Shown: positions 43,056 through 51,153 of the stretch, one piece after another
Numbering within the stretch: position 1 is the stretch's first letter
How the letters are laid out: each line of letters begins with the position of its first letter
The notes under the pieces: model-generated
The model's input: the letters and a program-made list of their open reading frames with translations, nothing else
Told to the model about the DNA's origin: nothing
The model's database searches: none
Translations under genes and position numbers: made by a program
Source: Globisporangium splendens
Lineage: Eukaryota; Oomycota; Peronosporomycetes; Pythiales; Pythiaceae
Direction: 5' to 3'
Length of the DNA stretch: 64,000 nucleotides
Assembly: GCA_006386115.1 (NCBI GenBank)
Contig: VFIW01000035.1
Location: 62,001-126,000, forward strand

Positions 43056-44042
43056 ATGGCTGCGTCCATCCCAGCGACGCACAAACAGTACCAGTATACC
43101 AAGTACGGCGCACCAGAAGACGAGTGGGAGGTTGTCGTCGTACCCCCGAAGACGCTCAAGCCCACTCACGTGCGCATCCAGGTCTCCCACGCGTCGTTGA
43201 ACCCCGTGGACTACAAGACCGTCGAGTACGGCGCGTCGTGGTTCTTCGGCCGCGCGCTGACCGAGGAAGACCCCTTCATGGTTGGCTTCGACTGCTCGGG
43301 TACCGTCGTGGAGGTTGGTGCCGACGTCGGTGCGGACTCCAAGGTCGGCGACGCCGTGTGCGCGAATACCCCGACGGAGGACTTTGGGTCCCTTGCCGAG
43401 TACATCTCTGTGGACCCCAAGCACGTGGCGCTGAAGCTGGCGAACCTGGACTTTGCGGCTGCCGCAGGGATCCCACTCGTCGGCTTGACCAGCTACTAAT
43501 CGCTGCTGACGCGCGGCAATCTCAAGGCCGGCGAGCGTGTGCTCACCCTCGGTGGCAGCACCGGCACGGGTATCTTCGGAATACAACTCGCCGAAGCCGT
43601 CGGAGCGCGCGTCATCGCCACGGCCAGTGCGTGCAACGCCGCGTCCATCACGCCGCTCGGCGCTGACCAAGCTATCGAATACACCACGGACAAATGGATG
43701 GACGTGCTCGACGACCACTCGGTCGATCTCATCTACGACTGCGGCGTCGAGCCTCAGGCGTGGGAGGATGCGGCGCAGCAAATCCTCAAGAAGGACACTG
43801 GCCGCTTCGTCACCATTGGCATGCCTCAGAACCCACGCGAATCCACGATTGGCACCACTTTCATGTTCCACTACTGCGAGCCTCTAGGCGACGACTTGCG
43901 CGACATCACGCGGCACATCGAGAAGAACCAGACCAAGTCCGTGGTGGACTCGGTGCACTCTTTCGAGAACGTGATCGAAGCCAACAACAAGGTGAAGGCT
44001 GGCAAAGCAGTCGGCAAGGTCGTGATCAAGATCGCGAATTAG
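43056..44042 (+). pseudogene. Medium-chain dehydrogenase/quinone reductase-like gene with one premature stop
   Basis: A single frame of 328 codons interrupted only by TAA at 43497-43499. The N-terminal GroES-like part (VSHASLNPVDYKTVEYG, VGFDCSGTVVEVGADVG) is typical of zinc-independent MDR enzymes, NAD(P)H quinone or enone reductases. The nucleotide-binding motif LTLGGSTGTGIFGIQLAEA follows the stop. Family members usually have Gln after GLT-S/A-Y (as in GLTxYQ), so the stop is most simply a CAA to TAA change. The 147-codon part before the stop lacks the Rossmann fold. Otherwise the gene is full length with no frameshift, so this is a recent nonsense allele, a stop read through, or a base-call error. 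Confidence 0.82.
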
Positions 44043-44834
44043 CACTATCCCTCTGAATTCACATAGTCTGCACATCCAGCTCTGCACTTGCATTTCATTA
44101 CCTTTCCTTGACAATGTGAACAAAAGAATACAGGACTACGCCATTTGGGGATATGTGATTAGGAATGCACTCCATGCACAAACTTCAACATGGGTGTATT
44201 TTGGGTCGCCATGATAACCCAAAATAAAGATTGCCGCGTTATCAAGTGTCAAGTTGCCATCATCACTCCACCGCAACAATAGCTGCTGATTTGCAAGGTT
44301 TATTCCGAGAGAAGCATGCCGTGAGGGATAGCACGTGCACTTGGGCTACACTGATGCCCACACTTTGACCTCACCTACATTGAGCCGTCTGTGTGAGACT
44401 GCAACAACATCAAAACCACACAATCCAATGCAAAACCTCTCGATTTGTAGGTTTCCCGTCGTACCATGCTGCATTGGCATTCAGCTCCACGTCGGATTAT
44501 GTGAATCCGGCGACAACGTGAAGATTCATGATGTCGAGTTTCCCGTTGCATCTGCGATCTCTTGCAACTGTTTCATGGCATGCAGCCATTTGCGCGTCAC
44601 GTGTGAAGAGGCGAAACGACTTGTCGATGCAACGCGATTTTTCTTTTCCTTCTCGCTGACCCTTGAGGGAGGCAAGTTGGAAAAGGCGCAAAGCACGCCT
44701 CTTGGTCTCGAGCCATTGAGTCGCTGCTGCTTTCCTAGGATCCTTGTGTATGAATAACTCGCTCATATCCTTTTCCACTTTCAAGGAAAAAGCAGCAGAA
44801 AACTCCAGCCAAGACAGAGAAGCGACTCACAACC
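44043..44834. other. Spacer with hairpin and one doubtful small frame
   Basis: Contains the hairpin at 44197-44226. A minus-strand frame at 44784-44497 (basic, DPRKAAATQWLETKRRALRL) could be a small exon but has no recognisable family or promoter. Confidence 0.35.
44197..44226 (+). repeat. Inverted repeat after the MDR gene
   Basis: TATTTTGGGT, 10-nt loop, ACCCAAAATA: perfect 10-bp arms. Possible 3'-end RNA structure or palindromic site; no known role. Confidence 0.55.
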
Positions 44835-45074
44835 ATGAACGTCCGCACATCCACGGCACTTTTCACACTGCTCGTGTTGTGCGTCTCAGATGTCCAAGGC
44901 CATGAAGAAGCACCAGCACGCAGCCTTCGCCAGGCTGTCCCGGGCGGCAACAACCACCTCACGGAGGCGATCAACGCGATCCAGATGCAGCTCAGTGCCG
45001 CGACGGCTATGGAGGCTTCGCAGATCAAGGTGTCGAAGAAACAGAACAACGTGGGATCGGACAGCAACTTTTAG
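44835..45074 (+). CDS. Small secreted RxLR-like effector candidate
   Basis: 79 residues. The first 22 form a good secretory signal peptide (hydrophobic core TALFTLLVLCVSDV, likely cleavage after VQG). It is followed by HEEAPARSLRQAVPGG, where residues 29-32 are RSLR, an exact R-x-L-R motif in the expected place just after the signal peptide. No dEER motif follows, though a short acidic HEE precedes it. The remaining 45 residues are Gln/Ala/Lys-rich and probably helical, with no cysteines. RxLR proteins of Phytophthora and relatives are secreted effectors that enter host cells. R-S-L-R could arise by chance in a 79-residue protein, so this is a candidate only. Its neighbour on the minus strand (45.4-46.6 kb) is also secreted. 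Confidence 0.5.
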   Translation: MNVRTSTALFTLLVLCVSDVQGHEEAPARSLRQAVPGGNNHLTEAINAIQMQLSAATAMEASQIKVSKKQNNVGSDSNF

Positions 45075-45424
45075 CCAGTGTCCAGCGATAAATCGTTCAG
45101 TCAATAGGTGTGCATACGATACGAGAGGAGAAGCCTGAACAAATGAGTACTTTTGCGCATGCTCGGTGTCTTGCTTTATTGAAAATTGTAGTGGACAAAC
45201 CAGTTTCGCGGCTCGAGAGTTCGTAAATCAAACTGCATTGGCTCTGCCTAACAACCTGGTTGAAGGTGGAATGGAATTCAAAATCGAGCCGTGTGGGGCA
45301 AAACCGAAACCAATTTGCAATCATTTAGATTTGTGTTCCACAAGAAACGGCCACGTTTTCATTTTATAACCATTAACAAATTCTCAACGACGTCTGCATC
45401 CACGTACTTGTCTTTTCTTAACGC
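45075..45424. other. Spacer between convergent secreted-protein genes
   Basis: 3' regions of both neighbours; no gene seen. Confidence 0.45.
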
Positions 45425-46576
45425 CTAGTTCAGCGAGTAGCTTTGCTTGACGCAACCTTCCTCCTCCGCTGTGCACACGGTGCAGACCTGCGAGTAGAGT
45501 TCTCGCTTGCAGCCGAATGGCGACTCGGCGCATCGCTTCGAGTTCACGTAGCACGGCGGGTTCTCACTCGTCAAGGCCGCGACGGTCGGCAACGGCGTCA
45601 TGTGGGAACCCACCGAAGTGCGCGTCAAGTTGTTGTAGAGCTCCACCATCGTGGCGGCACGTTGGCTGCACGCTTCAGGGTTGTACGGCTGTTCCCAGAA
45701 CGGGATCGCCGTGACGGAGTTCACGACGCCGTCGGTCGCGCTGAACTCGACGCCGCCGAACTGACCGTCCTTGTCGAGACAGAACTCGGTGTAGTTCTTG
45801 TACGGTTGGCCCGTGACCGAGCTGTTGAGCTGCGTGATGCCGACGAGATCGTCCAGGTTAATGTACCCGAGGGTCTTGTACGTGAATGTGCACACTTCGC
45901 CGTCCGGCTGCGAGCCAAACGCACAGAGGCCACCAGGGTACTTGGCGCGGCACGCGGCGTCTTTCTCGGCCCAGACGTTCATGACGCAACTGTTTGGGAA
46001 CGAGTACCAGATATTGTGGGGGTACGGAGCGCGCGGATCGGTCTCGCGCAGGCTCGCGCCAACGGAAGGACCGACCTTGGCGCTGGCATTGACGCCTCCG
46101 CCGAAGATCGCGGTGCACGCCTCCGGCAACTCGGTGCCAGATTTCGTGCACGCACCGCCGTCCATGGCTATGAACGGCCCGTACTCGGGGATATTGGACG
46201 CATCGCTGTCGTACTTGGCGATCGACGCGTCGGGCTGCAGCACGCTGAGCTCGTAGAACACGACATACTGCATGTTGTTCTTGCGCTTGCACTCGGTGTT
46301 GTGGAGCACGTTGATGCCCTCGGCCTGCACGTACATGAGCGCACCCTCGACGCTCGCCGTGTTGACCGTGTCGAAGACCGCGCGGTACTTCTCGGCGAAC
46401 GTGGCGCCGAACGTCGACACGAACGTGCCCTGCTCGGCGTTCCACTCGGGCTGGTCGCCCTGTACGCGCGCCTGGATCACGCGCACGGGCTTCATCGCCG
46501 CGCTCTGCGCCTGCGGCACGCACATCGCAGCCGCGACGAGCGCCGACAGCGCCATCAGGTATCGTCCGCCCGCCAT
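45425..46576 (-). CDS. Conserved-looking secreted cysteine-rich protein
   Basis: 383 residues from the ATG at 46576 (MAGGRYLMALSALVAAAM), chosen because it opens a clean signal peptide ending near QAQSA; the in-frame ATG at 46639 would put 21 polar residues before it. Over a dozen cysteines are spread through the mature protein (TECKRKN, GGACTKSG, EACTAIFGGG, NSCVMNVWAEKDAACR, EVCTFTYKTLGYINLDD, FGCKRELYSQVCTVCTAEEE). Four N-glycosylation sites are present (NAS, NSS, NYT, NLT). I recognise no catalytic family. The NIWYSFPNSCV and GLCAFGSQPDGEVCTF blocks look like those of a secreted family common in oomycetes, but I cannot name it. Probably extracellular or cell-wall associated. Confidence 0.75.
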   Translation of the reverse strand: MAGGRYLMALSALVAAAMCVPQAQSAAMKPVRVIQARVQGDQPEWNAEQGTFVSTFGATFAEKYRAVFDTVNTASVEGALMYVQAEGINVLHNTECKRKNNMQYVVFYELSVLQPDASIAKYDSDASNIPEYGPFIAMDGGACTKSGTELPEACTAIFGGGVNASAKVGPSVGASLRETDPRAPYPHNIWYSFPNSCVMNVWAEKDAACRAKYPGGLCAFGSQPDGEVCTFTYKTLGYINLDDLVGITQLNSSVTGQPYKNYTEFCLDKDGQFGGVEFSATDGVVNSVTAIPFWEQPYNPEACSQRAATMVELYNNLTRTSVGSHMTPLPTVAALTSENPPCYVNSKRCAESPFGCKRELYSQVCTVCTAEEEGCVKQSYSLN

Positions 46577-47653
46577 CTTGTGTCTCGTGACTGTCGCTCT
46601 CTCGACGTGCTCGGGGCTGCGATTATTTAATAGTGGCATGCGGTTCTGCGCGCAGCGAAGCGAGCGTAGCTCCTCACATTCAGATGATCCATTCGATCAT
46701 CTGGGCGGCGTCATTGCTCTCGAAAGCCATCTGGTGGAAAGAGTTCAGCGTAGTAAAACGGAAATGCCTCTGTCTTGAAAGTCGGTACAATTGGTCCGAA
46801 ATGACGGGGTATTACATTTTGCACGATCCATCATGTACATATTTTAGGACTTCTCAATCTCTTTTTAGAGGGTATGTAAAGACGAAAAGTCTGAGAAGAT
46901 GGTATATTGTGCGAATGGGAGCTCACTACAGAAATGGTCGAGGGAAAATCCAGGTTCCACTCAACCACATGGTGACGGCTCGAGTGAAATCCGGTTTATC
47001 AACATGTGGGGAAAAGAGAGCAAGCACTTTGGGATAGCGCTTCGAGTAGACTCGTCAATAAATGTGGGTGCATAAGGATATGAGCATTGCAACTAGCTTC
47101 TTCATCAGCAGACAATTTCGACGATAGCTCCATTAATCCGATAATATGAAGTGCCACATTATCGTTCAACACAGGGATAGGGAAACGCTTGTGAGAAAAA
47201 TCCGAGCAACAGATTGTCCCACGTGCCTGCTCTGTGTCCTTTGGAGTTTACACCCTTCAAATACCATGAAAATCGAAAACCTGTGTAAATCTGATACATT
47301 TGATTGAGTTTTTCGTTTGTGGACAAACTGCATGAATTGATATTGCGGTTATTTTGCATAATTGTGCCAGTGGAAGGGACTTTTGTTTCGCACCAGGTTC
47401 AGTGGCGTACCGTTCGATACCGCAAGAAACCGGTTTGCTCAATGGCACTTTATGGTCACTACCAGCATCAACAGTCCGCACTCACACAATGTCTCAAAAC
47501 AATCACTTCATGGCCACATGCGTTTTGTCGGCGGAAGGCGAGACGATCCGTAATAAATGCATGATTGTATCAACCCGCAAATGGCTGGCGCCTTTTCCTA
47601 TTGTACATTTGCATACCCATCAATATTTAATTGCGAGGCTGTCGCGTCCTCAA
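46577..47653. other. Gene-free interval
   Basis: About 1.1 kb with no supported gene. Overlapping plus-strand frames near 47300-47650 run into the antisense of the next gene and have no recognisable content. Confidence 0.45.
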
Positions 47654-48838
47654 TCACCAGACTGGCATCGCAAACGGATCAAACGATCGGCGAAACACGC
47701 GCGAAGGGTGCACCACCTGGTAGTACGGCATGCGGACCTCCAGTGTGCCGTCTTCGCTCAACACCTGCGACGCTTCCTCCATGTTCAGAGCGTTCGCTGG
47801 GAGCCGCTCCGCGATCTCGAAGCGACCAAACGTCGGCACGCCACTGAACCGCGACACCATAATGTCCTTCTGTGTTGGACGCTTGACACCCGAGATGCGG
47901 AGCACGCCCGCGTCCTCGTTCCATTGCACGCGGAAATCGTCGCGACCGATGCCGCGAAGGTTGGCGACGAGATACACGCCGTCGCGACGCTTCTGGATCT
48001 GGTAGTATGGACGCCAGACTGGGAGCGATCGAGCATCGATATCGGTTCCTGGAAGACAGCGCGCTTCTGGTTCGGCTTGATTGTCATCCTCCTCTTTTTC
48101 GTCTTCGTCCTGGCTGTCGCCCTCGTCGTCTTCCTCGACGCCTTCGTCGTCATCCGTCATTTCCTGATCGTCATCTTCCTCTTCTTCATCTTCGGTGGCG
48201 AACAACGACTTTACGTGGACACCTTCACCAGCTTCGGCTTCTTGAGCCATGCTCGTGTCTTCTTCGTTCGCTTTGTCCGCGCTATGTTGTTGTTCATTTG
48301 GCTGTGAGGGACTCGGAGATGCTGCTTCGGTAGTCTCAGGCTCTGCGACGACAACGATCTCTGGTTCGGGCAAACGAGCGATCGTCTGCTCACCAAACTC
48401 CTTCAACTTGGTGCTCTTCACCTTCAGTGCATCGGCCGTAGCCAGAAGACTCTGAATGAACACCACCAGAGCCTTGCGAGCCTCCTTCACTTCCGCATTG
48501 CCGAAGCTCAATATGTTATCTAGGTCGCACAGGTATCGCGTCAGCAGTTCGCCCTGCTCCTTCGCTTGGTAATCGAACGCTCCGAGTTCCATGCGCATCT
48601 TCTTCACGACTCGATCATACAACGAACGCGCAGCGCCTTGTGTTTCTTCGTCTAGCTGCATCTTGGCGAGTCGCAATCGCGCATACCAAGTCATGCCGCA
48701 CACCATGGCTGCCAGGTGCACATACTGGTTTGGCAGTCGCGTGGTCATCTTGTCTTGCACTTGCTTGACCTTGGTGTCAATGGCGCGGAGCTTGTCGAGC
48801 TCCTGTTGCACCTGCTGCCGCTGTTCTTGAGCCTCCAT
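47654..48838 (-). CDS. BAG-domain / alpha-crystallin (Hsp20-like) fusion protein
   Basis: A single exon of 394 residues. Residues ~1-150 are helical, with a BAG-like segment (CDLDNILSFGNAEVKEARKA, then LVVFIQSLLATADAL), the part of BAG co-chaperones that contacts the Hsp70 nucleotide-binding domain. A Glu/Asp-rich linker spans ~200-265 (DEEEEDDDQEMTDDDEGVEE). Residues ~283-375 form an alpha-crystallin/Hsp20-like fold (RRDGVYLVANLRGIGRDDF, FGRFEIAERLPANAL, DGTLEVRMPYY). The C-terminal tail is short. By family knowledge the protein would couple client holding to Hsp70 nucleotide exchange. The Hsp20-like half is clear; the BAG half is a weaker call. Cytosolic; no targeting signal. Confidence 0.72.
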   Translation of the reverse strand: MEAQEQRQQVQQELDKLRAIDTKVKQVQDKMTTRLPNQYVHLAAMVCGMTWYARLRLAKMQLDEETQGAARSLYDRVVKKMRMELGAFDYQAKEQGELLTRYLCDLDNILSFGNAEVKEARKALVVFIQSLLATADALKVKSTKLKEFGEQTIARLPEPEIVVVAEPETTEAASPSPSQPNEQQHSADKANEEDTSMAQEAEAGEGVHVKSLFATEDEEEEDDDQEMTDDDEGVEEDDEGDSQDEDEKEEDDNQAEPEARCLPGTDIDARSLPVWRPYYQIQKRRDGVYLVANLRGIGRDDFRVQWNEDAGVLRISGVKRPTQKDIMVSRFSGVPTFGRFEIAERLPANALNMEEASQVLSEDGTLEVRMPYYQVVHPSRVFRRSFDPFAMPVW

Positions 48839-49454
48839 TGCTCTGCTGCTGCTCTTGTGTTGCTGTCGTCACTTGCGTAGCACGTGGTAAGTTGTCGAAT
48901 GAGCGCTTTCTTCGTCCAGGAAGGCGCTGGGGCTGCTGTAGAGCCATGCGCACGAGCTCATGTGTCCCAGCCACATGTTGCAGAGCTACGTTCTCGATTC
49001 GAAAGAAAAAAAGCAGGAGTGATTGTCTCATCGACTATCTGATTCGAGACCTGTGTTCCGGAATATTCTCGACGAGAGGCGAAAGTTCTAGTCGGTAGGT
49101 TCACTTTCTTGCAACCTTCAAGACACATTCAGACAAAAATGTCCCTTCGTCTAACCTTCAGTGCACACTCACCATTCGTGCAACCTTAGCAACACACTCT
49201 TCGTGCAACCTTCTAGGCACATTTTGACTTCAGAGGCAACGAATTGACTTGTACCCGTTGAAGTGGTACATTGCACCATCATTCACACACACTTTGTTGT
49301 CACTGTTGCGATGCAGAGATGAGAGTCGTTTATATGGGCGTTTGTAAACAAGGCATTGTCTTCCACATTCGAATATTGAAATTCCACATCTGAGCCCAGC
49401 GTGCGCGCGCATCCGTCACGACAAGAAGCCCCCACACTGCACAGTAAAGCGGCC
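48839..49454. other. Divergent promoter region with degenerate tandem repeat
   Basis: Separates the BAG/Hsp20 gene (minus) from the coiled-coil gene (plus). Contains the repeat at 49099-49225. No gene. Confidence 0.5.
49099..49225 (+). repeat. Degenerate ~25-35-bp tandem repeat
   Basis: Four units built on TTCGTGCAACCTTC followed by ACACA-type ends: CTTGCAACCTTCAAGACACA, TTCGTCTAACCTTCAGTGCA, TTCGTGCAACCTTAGCAACA and TTCGTGCAACCTTCTAGGCA. It lies between two divergently transcribed genes, so it may be a cluster of binding sites or a decaying minisatellite. Confidence 0.6.
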
Positions 49455-50759
49455 ATGCCCAAGCGCACGGGGAAGGAGAACGTGCGCGCCACACGCAGCA
49501 GCAGTTCCCACAACAGTAGCAATACAAACAGCGGTAGTGCGAGCAAGAAGGCGGTGACGCGACAGCAGAGCGAGCCTCTGGTCCAACTGCACGAAGACGA
49601 AGAACAGAACGCACGAACGGAGGCCACGAAAGTGAAGCGGAGGCGCGTCGGCAATGCGCTTGCGGAGGAGGAAGGACGGAAGACGCAGACGCGAAGCAGA
49701 CGGCAGGCGGTCCGTGCGGATGATGAGGACGACGTGGATATGGAGACAGAGGAGGGAAACAACGATGACGAAGGTGAGAACACGGTGGAGGAAGATGCGG
49801 ACGACCCGCTTGAACAAACTGCGAGTGAGCAAGAGGACGAGGAGAATGACGCAATGGAACAGGTGGAAGTGAGTCACGATGAGAATGAAGATCCAGACGC
49901 GGCGCGTGATCTCAATGGTGACGATAAAGAAGTGGGAGGTGCACCGACGGAAACGAGAACAAGCTCTCGAAACAGTTTGTCTAGAAAGAGTTCATTGCCA
50001 TCCTCGCCACCGAAAGCTCCATTGCGACGGTCATCGCACGTGAGCAGTACAGTGAGCGATAATGGGAGCACAACCAGTGGGAACGGCAAACACAATGCGA
50101 CCCGGCGAGAGAAAAGGAAGGGACCTTCTCAGCACACAAGCAGCTCCAAGATATCGCCGACGTCGGCGCAGAACTTGTTCCAGTTCACGTGCCGCTTGCT
50201 GCAATCTCAAAAGCTGGAGTTCGAAGTGCGCGCTCGCGAATTTGAAGAAAAGAATGCACAACTCGCCGCCGAACGACATAAATGGGAGAAGAAAATCCGT
50301 GGCGTTAAGCGACAACTTCAAGCGCTTGGACACCCTGTGGACGGTGTGGATGGTGGTGACACAGCTAGCAGTGGCAATGGGACTGCTGTTGAAAATGGCG
50401 CAATGCTCGCAACAAACGTGCTGGACCCTCGCTTCCGTGGCAACACGAACTGGAATGTGACGGCGACTACGACGTCCTTGACGACGACCGGCACCATGAA
50501 TGGGAGCAGCGGTGCAGATGCAGGAAGTAGCAACAGTACCCATTTGATCACAATGCGCGACGCATTTTCGAGTCGGACGAGTGCTCCTGCTTCTTCGTCG
50601 ACGAGCTCGGGCATGGACTCGCTCATCCCGGTCAGCATTCACCACATGGAAGCGCAGATTCAAGACACGCTGCGGTTACGAAGGCAGCAGATGGGTGAGC
50701 TCATGAAGGATCTCCATGGCATCCATGGGTTGAACGACAAGATCACCCGGCTGCGGTAG
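49455..50759 (+). CDS. Low-complexity coiled-coil protein, unknown function
   Basis: 434 residues from the ATG at 49455 (MPKRTGKENVRATRSSS); an in-frame ATG at 49401 would add 18 residues. The N-terminal half is disordered and charged, with basic clusters (KVKRRRVGN, RSRRQAVRA) that could be nuclear localisation signals and long acidic runs (DDEDDVDMETEEGNNDDEGE). Residues ~245-300 form a likely coiled coil (QSQKLEFEVRAREFEEKNAQ, then LAAERHKWEKKIRGVKRQL). A Ser/Thr/Gly-rich linker and a short C-terminal helix (DTLRLRRQQMGELMKDLHGI) follow. I recognise no family. The composition suggests a nuclear, possibly chromatin- or RNA-associated protein, which is inference. No disabling change; a single exon. 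Confidence 0.68.
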   Translation: MPKRTGKENVRATRSSSSHNSSNTNSGSASKKAVTRQQSEPLVQLHEDEEQNARTEATKVKRRRVGNALAEEEGRKTQTRSRRQAVRADDEDDVDMETEEGNNDDEGENTVEEDADDPLEQTASEQEDEENDAMEQVEVSHDENEDPDAARDLNGDDKEVGGAPTETRTSSRNSLSRKSSLPSSPPKAPLRRSSHVSSTVSDNGSTTSGNGKHNATRREKRKGPSQHTSSSKISPTSAQNLFQFTCRLLQSQKLEFEVRAREFEEKNAQLAAERHKWEKKIRGVKRQLQALGHPVDGVDGGDTASSGNGTAVENGAMLATNVLDPRFRGNTNWNVTATTTSLTTTGTMNGSSGADAGSSNSTHLITMRDAFSSRTSAPASSSTSSGMDSLIPVSIHHMEAQIQDTLRLRRQQMGELMKDLHGIHGLNDKITRLR

Positions 50760-51060
50760 GCTCAAGTCGTAACTTGGAGAGGCTCATCACAACGGTATGA
50801 ACCTGGGTACACCCGCCGTTTTTATTATATTCTAATCCACACACACACACTCTCTCAAAAAAACACAATGCACTGACTTCCAAAGCGCAGCAAATAGGGT
50901 CAAGACGCCCAGTTTGCTTGAGCGATTCCCCTCGCAACTCGTTTTGGTGCATCGCAGATGATCTTTCCAACTGTTGTTGAATCAAACGAGCTTCGATCGA
51001 GAGTGTGGGTACATTTTGTGAGTGAAGGTCTCTCTCCCTCTCCAACTGATCAGTGCGATC
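50760..51060. other. Spacer with CA/CT simple repeat
   Basis: Contains a short (AC)n/(TC)n run near 50838-50857. No gene. Confidence 0.5.
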
Positions 51061-51076
51061 CATCATTTCGCCATTT
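51061..51076 (+). promoter_or_regulatory. Inr-type core promoter of the kinase/2H gene
   Basis: CATCATTTCGCCATTT matches the oomycete Inr consensus at 13 of 16 positions. It places the transcript start downstream of the in-frame GTG at 51022, supporting translation from ATG 51154. Confidence 0.5.
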
Positions 51077-51153
51077 CGCCATTGACCACAGTAGGTGCAC
51101 TTTCCCAAGCGTCCGCGTGTCTCGTGAGCGACCCCGTTTGGCTTATCTCAAGG

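Noticed and set aside
45443..46630. 395-codon plus-strand open frame
   Set aside because: Antisense of the secreted Cys-rich gene, which has a signal peptide, cysteines and glycosylation sites; the antisense has none.
51022..51153. N-terminal extension of the kinase/2H protein from a GTG
   Set aside because: Non-ATG start, and it begins upstream of the Inr element at 51061-51076.
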